Source: an uncultured Ruminococcus sp. (GTDB lineage: Bacteria > Bacillota > Clostridia > Oscillospirales > Acutalibacteraceae). Taken from it: a stretch of DNA of 45,031 nucleotides. A program made the translations under genes and the position numbers. How positions within the stretch are numbered: position 1 is the stretch's first letter; every line of letters begins with the position of its first letter. Below are positions 1 to 9,804 of this stretch, one piece after another. Location of the stretch: assembly GCA_902802985.1 (NCBI GenBank), contig CADCOE010000035.1, positions 1 through 45,031 of the forward strand, given 5' to 3'. The notes under the pieces are model-generated. The model was not told the origin of the DNA, did no database searches, and was given only the letters and a program-made list of their open reading frames with translations.

Positions 1-581
1 ACATCAAGTACAATACCGGTAATGTTACAGGGTACATCATTAGCAATAAACGAATAGCCTACAACATAAGCTCCCTTTTTTACTTGTTCTGATTTAATTT
101 GCCCTTCAAAATAAATCGTATCATACCCGTTCATTTGTTTTTGTTCTGTTTTGAGGTTTTTCAACTCCTCAGGATCAAATTTAAAATAATTTTCCACACC
201 AACATTCACATCCAGCATCAGTCGGTCATGAGCATCCTGAAGTGTTGGTCCTCTATCATTAATATCGTCATAAGTGATTGCCACCACTTTCTCATTGTAG
301 ATAATGAACAATTCACTTAAAACTTTTTCCAGCTCACTATACCCCGGTGCCCTGAAATAGATGGGCTGCATGGGCACTTTATAGGAATTGGTGAGCTGAG
401 GATATAGATCCTGTTTAGAAGATGTTTCTTGGGAATTTTCGCTTGTATTGTCCGCGGTCTGAACAGACGCAACCGTACTATTCGTATTCACTGTACCTTC
501 ATTTTCTGTTGGTTGGCTACATCCCGAAAAAGAGACGGCAATCAGGGTTATCATCAACACGAGGGTTATTTTTTTCAGCAT
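1..581 (-). CDS. Putative secreted lipoprotein, 3' end outside window
   Basis: The ORF starts with ATG at 581 and stays open to base 1 (193 codons), so the C-terminus is missing. The N-terminus has a Lys-rich start (MLKKI), a hydrophobic stretch and the lipobox SFSGC, so it should be a lipoprotein anchored outside the membrane. A Ser/Thr/Asn/Gln-rich linker follows, then a mixed alpha/beta region (around YFRAPGYSELEKVLSEL) that I cannot assign; a PsbP-like fold is a guess. The ribosome site AAAGGTGAT is well spaced from the ATG. The gene begins 12 bp after the DUF5702-like gene, so it is probably the last visible gene of the tad operon and could be an envelope accessory of the pilus. The lipoprotein call is firm; the function is unknown. 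Confidence 0.75.
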   Translation of the reverse strand, partial: MLKKITLVLMITLIAVSFSGCSQPTENEGTVNTNSTVASVQTADNTSENSQETSSKQDLYPQLTNSYKVPMQPIYFRAPGYSELEKVLSELFIIYNEKVVAITYDDINDRGPTLQDAHDRLMLDVNVGVENYFKFDPEELKNLKTEQKQMNGYDTIYFEGQIKSEQVKKGAYVVGYSFIANDVPCNITGIVLD

Positions 582-593
582 ATCTATCACCTT

Positions 594-3500
594 TTAATAT
601 CCTTTGACATTTTTATATCGAATGGTATACCAGTTTGTATTGGAGGTCGGATTATTTTCTACATCCGCAAATAATGGCATTGCAAGTAAAATCGGCTTTA
701 CTTGTACATCAGCTTGAATATCAACATAAACTGAGGAGTTAAACAAACTATAATTATCATCTTCCACTTCTTTTTTTGCCATATTGGCTTGAATAACATC
801 GGCGGTTCTTAAAAGTACACCCTGCTCGTCAGTATAAAGACCTATCATCAAAAACAGTCGTAAATAATCGCTGTAAGCAAAAGACAAAAGGGATGAGATA
901 CCTCCTGTTTTGTCAGACTTGCCTCCACCCGAACCGAAAAATTTATCGACACTTTCATTCAAAGTGTCTTTGAGTGAACTGGCACCTTCTCCGAGGGACG
1001 TTTTCAGTTTCGTCACTGCTTCTTCTTTATAGGATTTTAATTTTTTTGAAATACTGTCAACACCGGTATTGATGGCATTGCTTATTTTATCTCGGATTCG
1101 TTTGATATAATCCATTACTTTTCCGCTCATACCATCGACCACGTCATCGGCAGACGTATTCAAAATCTGATCCACTGTTTCACCGCTGCCTTCGATGCTT
1201 TTCTTCAGCTCAGCAACAAATCCGGGAATACAGTCGGCTTTAATGACTTCAACTGCCTTTTTCTTTGCAAGATAAGCCATATCATTGTCCGTATCTGTAC
1301 CTGCAGCTTCAGAAGCAATCCAGTTATCCAAACCAGTTTCTATTTCAGAAATAACGGTTGTATCCGAATTGATACCCAATTTATTAATGGCATTCTGAGC
1401 CGATGTCGTTAATTTTTGAATAGCAATATCCGCATTCTTTGTAATAAGATCATCGTATGAATTAGTGGTATAATTCACCAATTTATTTTTCACTTCCTCA
1501 GAAGCTGTATCCATATACTTGGTCAGTTCTTCATCCGTCATATCCAAAAGCTTGCTGATTTCCTCATATCCTTCGTCAATAACCAGACCGCCGACTTTTT
1601 TAACTGCCTCTCCTGCCAGTCCTTTTGCTTCGTTGATCAAGCCTTTGACGGAACAATGCCATGTATCCGATGTTTTGAAGAGGGGTACTTTTTCACCGTT
1701 TTTCAGATCTACCAGATCAATAGCAGATTCACAACAGGCAATACCGATAATAATAGCTGCCTGTATCAGCGGAACAGGAATGACTCCCAAAGTAGCTGCC
1801 GAAATAGGCGTGGCTATTGCAAATGCGGAATCACGGATAGAGGAATCCATAAATGCATAAATAACATTAAAACCAAATCGGATACCGAATATAGAGCCAT
1901 ATGCTTTGGTCAGATTTTCGGCATTTTTGCCGCCATATATAATGTACTCTACTTCTTTTCCGTAAGCATAGTTATGATCAGCATTAATGGGAGTCAATGT
2001 TAATGTTTGCAGTTTTACTTCCTTACCGGAATTTTTTACTTTAAATTCATTTTCAATCGTATCATAACTGAACATACTCAGAACATAATCCGACACATAA
2101 AGCTTATCTCTTAAATCCGTACCCATATCCGTCAGAGCAGATGATAAATTGGAGAACATTGCACCCAGACTGGTACTGGTTGATTTGGCTGCCGAATCAT
2201 CTGTTTTTACCTCGGCGTATTTTGCTTGAATTTCTTCACTCGATTGTTCGGAAGGCTTACCGGATAAGTTTTTGATTTCAGAATCATTGCTGATCGAGCC
2301 TTTGTCTGCCTCGTCTGCCTTTTCAGAGGAAGAATCGGACGATTTTCCCTTAATATTATCGTACAGTTTTTCACCATTGTCCTTGTCTTCCTCTTTTTTC
2401 TCTGTGCTAGCCGAAACTTCACCCTTATTAAAATGGGTATACAAATAGGAATAGAAATTCAATTTATCCGTATCTGTTCCGTGCAGTTTAGGCTGTTTTC
2501 CGGACTGATGGATCCAACTGATACTAATGCTGCCATTGTCCCATTGAAACCATCCATTTGCCTGAGAGATCAATGTCGTGGTATCCAAACTGACATGTTT
2601 TAATTCGGTATCACCGACCTTGTCACGAATAGCTGACTTAACATCCTCATAACTTTGAAGATCACCAATAAATTTACCGTCAAATTGATGTTTTTTAACT
2701 TCTTCAGCAGTCAGTCTCAGTTTTTCAGCTACTGTATCCAGACGTTTTGTCATCTTATTCATATCTTCAACATTGAGCGATGTATTCAAATGAGCAATTT
2801 CAGCCTGGTCTTGTTTTGCCATCGAAGTATCTTTTACTTTGCTGCCTTCCGATGCCGCCTTCCATTCGCTCTTGGCATTGGCAAGATCTCCGCCGTCCTG
2901 AACAGACTCAACAGCTTCTTTGATTTTTGCAGAAGCAGCCTCCAGTTTTTCTGCTCCTTTGATCAATGTTTCGTAGTAGGACTTCGCTTTTTTTCCTATT
3001 TCTTCTGCTTTTGAATTCACTTCTGAAGTATTTGTTTTGTCGTGAGAAATGACATCTTCAGAAATATCTGCCATCATATTAAAGAATGTACTATAGGTCT
3101 GAATTTTTGAGCCTGAACCATTCGGACCGAAATGTCCCTCGACTTCAGAAAAATAGCTTTCTATGGTAATTTCAGGCCGTCCCGCAAATTTCAGTTTGGT
3201 ATTTTTAATGTCATCGAGATCTTCGGACTCATAACCCTGTGCCCACGTCATAGCGGATTTCAGCTGGTTATAACTATTGTACCAATTAACATAGGCTCCC
3301 CAGAAGTTTGTCAGACCCTTGCGGTCACTCTGTACCAGATACTGAAGGTCATACACATCAGCAGGAGGAGTATCACTGGAAAAATCTGCCCAATATGAAT
3401 TTACCTTATTAAAATTTGTTTCGTAAGTTGTCATCAGGTTTTTGATTTTTGTTTTTGACGGAAGGTGACTTTTACTGTATGTTCCATCATTATATCTATC

Positions 3501-4388
3501 GACCCACGATGATGTTTCAGCGATTTTCCATACATCTTCGTAGACATAGTTGCCATTGACAGCAGTATAACCTGTAGAAGTACACGATGTTCTGTTACGG
3601 TTAAAATCTACGTGATCCTGAGTATCATACAGATCCATAATTACTTTTTTGTTGATTTGGGTCTGATAAATATTCTTCCAACTGTTGGGACCTGTTTCTT
3701 TGAAGCTTTGACTTAATTGATCAAAATAATCATCTTCCTTTATTAAGTCAAGTCCATTGTATTCATTGATATTGTCCCAAGCCTCTTTCAAAAGCTTCAT
3801 CACATCGTTTTCTTTTTCATAATAAACCTTTCGCTTATCCACCAGATCCGTTTGTTCACTCAAAGTGGAAAAACTCTGCATCGATGATAAAAAGCTGAGT
3901 CCGGTATTGATCGGAGCACGGTATTTCATAAAGTCTACGATCTGTTTTTCCATAACAGTCGGGTTAGCCAGTGTAGCATCCTTATTTTTGGATACTTCAA
4001 AATCAACCAGCTGCATATTCAGCAAATCTGCTGCCTGGTCTTCTTTTGCCACCAAACCCAGTTGTTCCATAATCAGATCCGTATAACTTTCGGCGTCCTT
4101 CTCCCCCACACCCGATGAAGTAATACAAGTTTTGTAATATTCTTCCAAGCTTTCATATAACTCATCTGTATCCTGAGCCGTGGCGAACAATCCGTATAAA
4201 TCTTTCAATTTGGTGTCATATTGTGTAAGAGCCGTATTCAGTGCAAGATCGCCGGCCGATTCAACCACACTTTTGCCAAGATACACCTTACTTGCATCAA
4301 CATACAATGATGAGATCATTGTCATAGGAACAAGAATCAGTGCCAGAAATACGGAAACTGCACCTTTTGTTTTCGTCCAGAATTTCAC
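594..4388 (-). CDS. DUF5702-like TadG-type giant protein of the Tad locus
   Basis: This 1264-residue protein starts with GTG at 4388. Its ribosome site lies inside the last codons of the upstream TadE-like gene, so translation is probably coupled. Residues 8-32 form a hydrophobic anchor (AVSVFLALILVPMTMISSLYVDA has the pseudopilin/TadG look), followed by VVESAGDLALNTALTQYD and LYGLFA, which I recognise from DUF5702 proteins of Firmicutes tad loci. The middle is long, acidic and coiled-coil prone, with a Ser/Glu/Lys-rich low-complexity stretch near residues 655-720. Residues about 835-895 are hydrophobic and may enter the membrane. Most of the chain should be extracellular. It is probably a surface or minor-pilin-like part of the machine; its biochemical role is unknown. 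Confidence 0.8.
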   Translation of the reverse strand: MKFWTKTKGAVSVFLALILVPMTMISSLYVDASKVYLGKSVVESAGDLALNTALTQYDTKLKDLYGLFATAQDTDELYESLEEYYKTCITSSGVGEKDAESYTDLIMEQLGLVAKEDQAADLLNMQLVDFEVSKNKDATLANPTVMEKQIVDFMKYRAPINTGLSFLSSMQSFSTLSEQTDLVDKRKVYYEKENDVMKLLKEAWDNINEYNGLDLIKEDDYFDQLSQSFKETGPNSWKNIYQTQINKKVIMDLYDTQDHVDFNRNRTSCTSTGYTAVNGNYVYEDVWKIAETSSWVDRYNDGTYSKSHLPSKTKIKNLMTTYETNFNKVNSYWADFSSDTPPADVYDLQYLVQSDRKGLTNFWGAYVNWYNSYNQLKSAMTWAQGYESEDLDDIKNTKLKFAGRPEITIESYFSEVEGHFGPNGSGSKIQTYSTFFNMMADISEDVISHDKTNTSEVNSKAEEIGKKAKSYYETLIKGAEKLEAASAKIKEAVESVQDGGDLANAKSEWKAASEGSKVKDTSMAKQDQAEIAHLNTSLNVEDMNKMTKRLDTVAEKLRLTAEEVKKHQFDGKFIGDLQSYEDVKSAIRDKVGDTELKHVSLDTTTLISQANGWFQWDNGSISISWIHQSGKQPKLHGTDTDKLNFYSYLYTHFNKGEVSASTEKKEEDKDNGEKLYDNIKGKSSDSSSEKADEADKGSISNDSEIKNLSGKPSEQSSEEIQAKYAEVKTDDSAAKSTSTSLGAMFSNLSSALTDMGTDLRDKLYVSDYVLSMFSYDTIENEFKVKNSGKEVKLQTLTLTPINADHNYAYGKEVEYIIYGGKNAENLTKAYGSIFGIRFGFNVIYAFMDSSIRDSAFAIATPISAATLGVIPVPLIQAAIIIGIACCESAIDLVDLKNGEKVPLFKTSDTWHCSVKGLINEAKGLAGEAVKKVGGLVIDEGYEEISKLLDMTDEELTKYMDTASEEVKNKLVNYTTNSYDDLITKNADIAIQKLTTSAQNAINKLGINSDTTVISEIETGLDNWIASEAAGTDTDNDMAYLAKKKAVEVIKADCIPGFVAELKKSIEGSGETVDQILNTSADDVVDGMSGKVMDYIKRIRDKISNAINTGVDSISKKLKSYKEEAVTKLKTSLGEGASSLKDTLNESVDKFFGSGGGKSDKTGGISSLLSFAYSDYLRLFLMIGLYTDEQGVLLRTADVIQANMAKKEVEDDNYSLFNSSVYVDIQADVQVKPILLAMPLFADVENNPTSNTNWYTIRYKNVKGY

Positions 4389-4391
4389 GAT

Positions 4392-5060
4392 TTAGTCATC
4401 TCCTTTACCTGCAAAATTTCCCAAGAAGTCGTTGATCTTACCAAAAAATTCCGATATTTTTTGTCCTGCTTTGGTTCCCGAGAATAGATCAATGACCATA
4501 TCCGTATTGCGGATAAACTCTGCCGTATCATTAACGGGAACTTCCGCTCGGGATGAAATCGTCAGTATAGGAGGCGATTCTGCCCCCAGATACCGGATCG
4601 GCATAGTGATGGAATAATCAATTTGTACCGAAAAAGTAGAATAAAAAATCTTATTGTCAAAAGATGCCGGTTTAGCACCTACAGAAAAAGTCGGATTCAT
4701 ATTTTTAAAAAAAGAGGTTATATTATTATCCAACTCATTCTGTATTTCACCTTGGATCTTATCTTCTATCTCACTCATTCCCCCAAAGATATATCTGTAT
4801 GGCTTTGTTTTCAGATCCTTTAACGAAGGGACTTTTCCCTGTTCTTTCATCGTTGCCAATAGAGGATCTGCACAGTACGATGCCCCTTCGATCGCATATT
4901 TTTCAGTGATCGCTTCCACCTGTGATTTCAAGTAAAATGCGTTTCCCATATAGATCAGAAAGAACAGGATAATAAACATGATAGGAAATACAAAAGATGC
5001 CTCTACAATCTGAACAGCGGCGTTTTCATCCGATAATTTTTTCTTTATTTTTTCTATCAT
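4392..5060 (-). CDS. TadE-like minor pseudopilin
   Basis: The protein has 222 residues from ATG 5060. I prefer this start over the upstream in-frame one at 5114 because AAGGAAGT lies about 10 nt before it and the new N-terminus (MIEKIKKKLSDENAAVQIVEASFVFP) fits the TadE pattern: a basic start, then A-x-Q-I-V-E-A-S-F-V-F-P-I-M-F leading into one transmembrane helix (residues about 20-42). The Glu in VEASF is the conserved pseudopilin Glu. The rest is an extracytoplasmic domain of about 180 residues. TadE-like proteins are processed minor pilins needed for Flp fibre assembly. The stop codon is 3 bp from the GTG of the next gene. Confidence 0.82.
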   Translation of the reverse strand: MIEKIKKKLSDENAAVQIVEASFVFPIMFIILFFLIYMGNAFYLKSQVEAITEKYAIEGASYCADPLLATMKEQGKVPSLKDLKTKPYRYIFGGMSEIEDKIQGEIQNELDNNITSFFKNMNPTFSVGAKPASFDNKIFYSTFSVQIDYSITMPIRYLGAESPPILTISSRAEVPVNDTAEFIRNTDMVIDLFSGTKAGQKISEFFGKINDFLGNFAGKGDD

Positions 5061-5112
5061 ACTTATTACTTCCTTTACTATATATTTTGGAAAGTAGACG
5101 GATACATCAAAC

Positions 5113-5151
5113 AAGGGGAACTATATATTATCGGATCATATAATTCCCCTC
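5113..5151 (-). terminator. Hairpin after the pilin gene, candidate attenuator or mRNA stabiliser
   Basis: On the minus strand, GGGGAA (5149-5144) pairs with TTCCCC (5120-5115), with further A/T pairs inside, followed by a weak U tract (TTGTTT). It lies between the Flp pilin gene and the TadE-like gene. Such a structure could make pilin transcript more abundant than downstream transcript. A second, weaker hairpin (AGCAG/CTGCT) lies just upstream in the same 188-bp gap. Confidence 0.45.
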
Positions 5152-5248
5152 GTTCTTTGCGAAGCAGAACGGTATCCTATCGTCTGCTAAAACGTTTTGT
5201 TCTGTCAGTGTGCTGATAAAACAATAAAAAACAATACATTGGTGAATA

Positions 5249-5494
5249 TTATTCCGGAGCAGCACCGCCGCCTATAGGATCATTCACTACACCTTCTGCA
5301 TTTTCATTGATCGTTCGAAGCAAGCTCGCCAACAAAGCTCCTATCTGATCCTTAAACAAAATAGCAAGAAGAACTGCTACACCGATCAGTACAACAATAG
5401 CAACTACGTTGACATCTCCACGCTCATCAGAAAACAGTTTCATAAGCTTATATTTTGCGATAAGACCCATTGTTTTTACGTTTTCGAATTTCAT
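5249..5494 (-). CDS. flp: Flp1-family type IVb pilin
   Basis: An 81-residue pilin from ATG 5494, chosen over GTG 5503 because AAGGGGGTG sits 6 nt upstream of the ATG. It has a long basic leader (residues 1-26), a Gly that probably marks the prepilin peptidase site (DERG), then the hydrophobic helix VVAIVVLIGVAVLLAILFKDQI typical of Firmicutes Flp1-like pilins, and a short Gly/Ala-rich tail. It is the presumed major subunit of the Tad fibre. The Glu expected five residues after the cleaved Gly is not there (the mature start reads DVNVVA). No prepilin peptidase (TadV/CpaA) is in the window, so processing must use an enzyme encoded elsewhere. Confidence 0.82.
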   Translation of the reverse strand: MKFENVKTMGLIAKYKLMKLFSDERGDVNVVAIVVLIGVAVLLAILFKDQIGALLASLLRTINENAEGVVNDPIGGGAAPE

Positions 5495-5555
5495 TGGATT
5501 CACCCCCTTCCTATATTGAACTGCTTATACTAAAAATGTATTAGCCAAATGGAAT

Positions 5556-6428
5556 TTATACTCCCAGATTAGTGAAAATAGGAACAACGATCATAATCAA
5601 AATTCCTACAAACATAATCATCATAGGGATCAATAGTTTGCTTGCTGCTTTTTCACCGGCACGTCTGACTAATTGTTTTTTCAGCTGCCAGACTTCTTTA
5701 CTCTGTGTAAGCATCATCCCCGAAAGTTCACTGTTACCTTTTACCATGCCCTGAATAATCGTAGCGGTGAACTTTTTGATTTCCGGTATCATACAGCGGC
5801 TGCCAAATGAATAAATAGCATCTATTTCGGAAACACCATTGTTCATTTCACCGACCGATCTTCTCATTTCATTGTAGATAATTCCCTCACCGCCAAAGGC
5901 TACTTCCTCCCACGCTTCTCTTAAGATCATACCGGCGTTGGTGAGCAAGGCAAGTTTTGATACTACTTCTGAAAATTCGTTCAGCATTTCATCCGAACGT
6001 TTTAATATCTTTTTCTTTGTGACAGTGCCAAAATAATAATAAGCTAAACCTGAAAACATCAAACCGATTATCACCGACATCACATCAAGCGAAAATCCGT
6101 ACAATGCAAACGAAATGACAACCAAAGTAAATGCAATGGCAATCTGCTGAGAATGTACCGCTCTGAGATAATATTCGGAATATTTTTTTTCATATAATAT
6201 TTCGAGCTGCTGACGAAGCTTTCTATCACCCTTACTTTTGTACTTATAATGTACAGTTTCCAAAACAGCATAGCCGATACCGTATATTTCTTTCATCGGG
6301 TACTCTTTTTCTTCCAGAACATCGAACATTTTATTGTACTTCAGTCCTATAAAATAAAAGAGCAGCCAAGCAAAAAGAGCAATACCGCCTAACGACATAA
6401 TAATGTAATCCAAAATACCTGCCGACAT
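5556..6428 (-). CDS. tadC: Tad secretion inner-membrane platform protein TadC
   Basis: A 290-residue type II secretion F-family protein, the usual size for TadC. It has an N-terminal transmembrane helix (about 10-30), paired helices near 93-135, a cytoplasmic helical domain with the T2SSF pattern (LALLTNAGMILREAWEEV, then GNSELSGMMLTQSKEVWQLKKQLVRRAGEKAA), and a C-terminal transmembrane helix (MMIMFVGILIMIVVPIF). TadB and TadC form the platform that couples the TadA ATPase to pilin extrusion. It lies 13 bp after tadB in the same operon. Confidence 0.88.
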   Translation of the reverse strand: MSAGILDYIIMSLGGIALFAWLLFYFIGLKYNKMFDVLEEKEYPMKEIYGIGYAVLETVHYKYKSKGDRKLRQQLEILYEKKYSEYYLRAVHSQQIAIAFTLVVISFALYGFSLDVMSVIIGLMFSGLAYYYFGTVTKKKILKRSDEMLNEFSEVVSKLALLTNAGMILREAWEEVAFGGEGIIYNEMRRSVGEMNNGVSEIDAIYSFGSRCMIPEIKKFTATIIQGMVKGNSELSGMMLTQSKEVWQLKKQLVRRAGEKAASKLLIPMMIMFVGILIMIVVPIFTNLGV

Positions 6429-6441
6429 AATATGTAACTCC

Positions 6442-7302
6442 TTAAATCTTGATGTTTAAAACCGATCTTCCTATAAAGTAAGCTATCACAAAAATGGCAA
6501 TACTGATTGTTGTAGAAATAATACCGGATGGTGTGACAAAATTTTCCGCAAACTCCGGACTCATAAATTTAATAACTGCAACAAGAGCAATCGGCATAAA
6601 AATCATAATTTTCTGCTCCATTTTATTGGAGGTAACGATCGTTTCAATATCCTCAGAAATTTCCATTTTATCACTGATAATACTGTGTGTATTGCGGATA
6701 ATATCTTTTATGTTGCCTCCCTTGCGGTAACTGATCTTAAATACATTGGCAAAGCTTTTAATATCCTCCAGTCCGCTTCTTTTTCCAAAATCTTCCAGAA
6801 GCTCTTCTATGGCAACATTGTTTCTTACTCCATCCAGAATAACATATAACTCTTTAATGATATAGGCATCCTCGTCATATTGAATTTTAAGATCTTCATA
6901 GACAGAAGAAAAAGAATCGACCACATTTTTACCTGAACTGAGAGAAGTTGTCAGGGCATCCAACATATCTCTGAACTGATGATTAAGATCCCTCAATCGT
7001 TTTTCTTTTTTAGAAGCAATTCTGACCGGAAGAAACAATTTTGCTGCTACAGCACCCACGATACAGGGGATCAAAATATCCAGAACGATCGTAGTAGTCG
7101 TAGCCTCGCCGTAGCTGTCTTTGCCTATACCGCCGTAAAATAATAATCCTATAGCGGCGCCAATCACAAATGCTGCTGCCACCGTCAGCAGTTTTTCCAT
7201 TTTTTTCATATAATAGACATTATAGTTAACTGTCTGAATATTCGTGGCAGATCTGTAAAATTCCGGTTCTGTCACTTTTTGTTTTTTTGTTTTTTTGCTC
7301 AT
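6442..7302 (-). CDS. tadB: Tad secretion inner-membrane platform protein TadB
   Basis: A 286-residue type II secretion F-family protein directly after the TadA ATPase gene. A basic N-terminus (MSKKTKKQK) precedes two transmembrane helices (about 37-90). The cytoplasmic T2SSF domain contains FRDMLDALTTSLSSGKNVVDSF and YRKGGNIKDIIRNTH, and the C-terminus has two more helices (MIFMPIALVAVIKFM and IISTTISIAIFVIAYFIG). It is the paralogous partner of TadC. The start at 7302 is 12 bp from the end of tadA. Confidence 0.87.
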   Translation of the reverse strand: MSKKTKKQKVTEPEFYRSATNIQTVNYNVYYMKKMEKLLTVAAAFVIGAAIGLLFYGGIGKDSYGEATTTTIVLDILIPCIVGAVAAKLFLPVRIASKKEKRLRDLNHQFRDMLDALTTSLSSGKNVVDSFSSVYEDLKIQYDEDAYIIKELYVILDGVRNNVAIEELLEDFGKRSGLEDIKSFANVFKISYRKGGNIKDIIRNTHSIISDKMEISEDIETIVTSNKMEQKIMIFMPIALVAVIKFMSPEFAENFVTPSGIISTTISIAIFVIAYFIGRSVLNIKI

Positions 7303-7314
7303 AACCGCTTCTCC

Positions 7315-8553
7315 TCAAAAAACATCTTTAAATCCGGAAAGCTGCAATTTAAAAACATTCTGCATTTTATTTTGTGTTCTGATCAATTTGCCGGACACGT
7401 GCTCCAATGTACTTTTTTCATCTTCTTGAAATTGATATAGTGGATTTAATACAATATGACCGTTTTCATACTTTACCACTTCGGTAATTTCCATTGTTTT
7501 TCTGGATTTATCACGCAGTCGGGATAAATGTATGATAATATCTACAGCGGAAGCGATCTGTTGACGAATTGCCTCCAGCGGCAAACCTTCTGCTCCCTGC
7601 AGAACCATTGTTTCCAGACGGCTGAGCATATCATAAGTAGAGTTGGCGTGTCCGGTAGAAAGAGAGCCATCGTGTCCTGTATTCATTGCCTGCAGCATAT
7701 CCAACGCTTCTCCGCCACGAACCTCACCCACTACAATACGTTCGGGACGCATACGAAGTGAAGATTTGATCAAATCTCTTATAGTAATCTGACCTGATCC
7801 TGATGTATTGGCATTTCTTGTTTCAAGACTTACCAAGTTTTGGACTCCTGTGATCTGCAGCTCAGCAGAGTCCTCTATGGTAATAACACGTTCATCTTTG
7901 GGAATATAATTAGATAAGGCATTTAAAAATGTTGTTTTACCCGAACCGGTACCGCCACTGATAAAAATGTTATACTTTGCCTTTACCAACATTTCCAGTT
8001 TATCGGCAATTTCCTGTGTAATAGAGCCATATTTTATTAGCCTGTCAATGGTCATCGGTGTTTTGGAGAATTTTCGGATCGTCATTGTAGGACCACATAA
8101 TGCAATCGGCGGCAGCACTACATTCACACGGGAACCATCAGGCAGTCTTGTATCACAAATTGGATTAGCCTGATTGACCTCTCTTCCTGCCAGACCAACA
8201 ATTCTCTGAATAATATCCTCTAATTTTCTTTGACTTTCAAATTTTTTATCCAGCTTAAATAATCTGCCGTTTTGTTCAATAAAAATATTTTCATAACCGT
8301 TGATCATTACCTCGGTTATCGTATCATCTTTAATAATCGTATCAAGCAGCCCAAAGCCTCTAATAGAGCTGTATACTTGCTGAGCTATATTCACCCTTTG
8401 TTCTATAGAACAATACATATGACCGACATACTGGTTTACTAATTGTCCTATTTTTTCTTCGAGTTCCTCATCGCTCATTTCACTTAATTTAAAATTTTCC
8501 GTTACATACTTTTTCACTTGTGAAATCATCATTTGTTCTTTATCAAAATCCAT
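7315..8553 (-). CDS. tadA: Tad pilus assembly ATPase TadA/CpaF
   Basis: A 412-residue secretion ATPase of the CpaF/TadA family. I place the start at ATG 8553 because TTGGAGG lies just before it; the longer reading frame to 8682 would run through the end of tadZ. Residues 200-208 are the Walker [10 protein letters not shown]. The Walker B region [10 protein letters not shown] is at 273-282, and the His box [12 protein letters not shown] at about 293-304. The N-terminal part carries [13 protein letters not shown], also typical. It is a cytoplasmic hexameric ATPase that powers Flp pilin assembly through TadB/TadC. It lies 22 bp after tadZ. Confidence 0.95.
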   Translation of the reverse strand: MDFDKEQMMISQVKKYVTENFKLSEMSDEELEEKIGQLVNQYVGHMYCSIEQRVNIAQQVYSSIRGFGLLDTIIKDDTITEVMINGYENIFIEQNGRLFKLDKKFESQRKLEDIIQRIVGLAGREVNQANPICDTRLPDGSRVNVVLPPIALCGPTMTIRKFSKTPMTIDRLIKYGSITQEIADKLEMLVKAKYNIFISGGTGSGKTTFLNALSNYIPKDERVITIEDSAELQITGVQNLVSLETRNANTSGSGQITIRDLIKSSLRMRPERIVVGEVRGGEALDMLQAMNTGHDGSLSTGHANSTYDMLSRLETMVLQGAEGLPLEAIRQQIASAVDIIIHLSRLRDKSRKTMEITEVVKYENGHIVLNPLYQFQEDEKSTLEHVSGKLIRTQNKMQNVFKLQLSGFKDVF

Positions 8554-8575
8554 AATAATGCCTCCAAGTGATCCA

Positions 8576-9634
8576 TTACACCAGTAAATTAAAAACTGCC
8601 ATACCGGAAATTTGTGTAATAATTTGCTGCGTATTGGCATGTTCAAAACGTGGAATTCCACCAATACCGGTAATATCTTCATTTTCTATGATCTGACCTG
8701 TTTTATTGCTGAACCGATTGTAAAGCAGCTTGATTTTTTTGGTAAGAGGATGATCTTTTTCCTGATCTATAATTTTCAGTGCTTCAAACACCCTGATCAG
8801 CTTCAAATTGGAAATCTCGGCACCATCTGCCACCATAATGATCTCCTGTACCATATCACAGATTGCAAAATCATCTTCACTCAATCCGAAATCTTTATCC
8901 ACTATAATATAATCGTACTGAGCAGATGCCTTTAAAGTATTGATCAGAAGTTTTAAATCTTCTGTTTTCAGTTCCAGAAAATCCAGCACCAAATTGGGGC
9001 GTGAAAAATAATAAACTCCCCGATTATCGTGTTTGACGGAACTTTCCAATTTAAGGGAAAGATTAGACTTTCTGCTTTTGATACTGTAAACTATATCACT
9101 CATTGTGAATTGTCCTTCACCGTTAAAAAACACATCTGCCGAACCATATTTTTCAAGATTAAGGTACAGTACACGTTTCCCTCTGGCTGCAAAATTCAAT
9201 GCACAAGCCGCTGCCGCTGTAGATGCTCCCGTACCGCCTAAACCGGTAAACATAATGAGTTTGCAATTTCCCCAAAAACCGTTTTCTCCCGCAACAATAG
9301 ATTCTTTCTCGGAAAACACAGACAAAATATCTTTATAAATAAGGTCTATTTTTTGAAATCTGCATATTGCGTGCTCTTCTCGAATGGACTTAATATCCTT
9401 TGAATCGACCATATAGGCAAAACCGCAGGTTTTGGGCAGCATATCGCTGCTGATCTCATAATCCAAGGATGCCAATAAAACATCAATTCTTGTGGACTCT
9501 ACACTTGACAAAGCTTTTTCCAAGTTACTGAACGAATATACCTCCAATTTATCCGAAAACTTTGTTGCCAGTGCAGTAGAAAATCTATTCAATAAAGTAA
9601 TGTCCGATTCAAGAACACCCAATTTAATTTTCAT
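8576..9634 (-). CDS. tadZ: TadZ/CpaE-like ParA-type localisation ATPase
   Basis: A 352-residue first gene of the tad operon. Residues 1-110 look like a receiver-like domain (LEVYSFSNLEKAL, IDVLLASLDYE). From about 125 there is a MinD/ParA-type domain: the P-loop position reads TGLGGTGASTAAA (130-142), followed by the switch-like YDYIIVDKDFG. The P-loop lacks both the signature Lys of deviant Walker A proteins (LGG instead of KGG) and the catalytic Lys before S/T (GAS instead of GKT/S), as in atypical TadZ proteins. It probably positions the pilus machine at the cell pole. It is driven by the consensus promoter at 9715-9743. Confidence 0.85.
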   Translation of the reverse strand: MKIKLGVLESDITLLNRFSTALATKFSDKLEVYSFSNLEKALSSVESTRIDVLLASLDYEISSDMLPKTCGFAYMVDSKDIKSIREEHAICRFQKIDLIYKDILSVFSEKESIVAGENGFWGNCKLIMFTGLGGTGASTAAAACALNFAARGKRVLYLNLEKYGSADVFFNGEGQFTMSDIVYSIKSRKSNLSLKLESSVKHDNRGVYYFSRPNLVLDFLELKTEDLKLLINTLKASAQYDYIIVDKDFGLSEDDFAICDMVQEIIMVADGAEISNLKLIRVFEALKIIDQEKDHPLTKKIKLLYNRFSNKTGQIIENEDITGIGGIPRFEHANTQQIITQISGMAVFNLLV

Positions 9635-9670
9635 AATTGTGCAGCCACCTTATAAAATTTTATTGTAACA

Positions 9671-9743
9671 ATTCACGGACACAGTTTCCGTTCCTACCCA
9701 TTTTAACCAAAATTATTATACCCAACAATAAAACTATTGTCAA
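9671..9743 (-). promoter_or_regulatory. Sigma-A promoter of the tad operon with leader hairpin
   Basis: On the minus strand the -35 TTGACA (9743-9738) and -10 TATAAT (9720-9715) are both perfect and separated by exactly 17 bp. The predicted transcript starts near 9708, leaving about 75 nt of leader before tadZ. A small hairpin (ACGGA, 7-nt loop, TCCGT) lies in the leader near 9672-9690. Confidence 0.85.
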
Positions 9744-9804
9744 CAAATTTTGCCACAATTCGTTAATTTTTTACATTTCTGAGATAATAATTTATACAAA
9801 ACAA

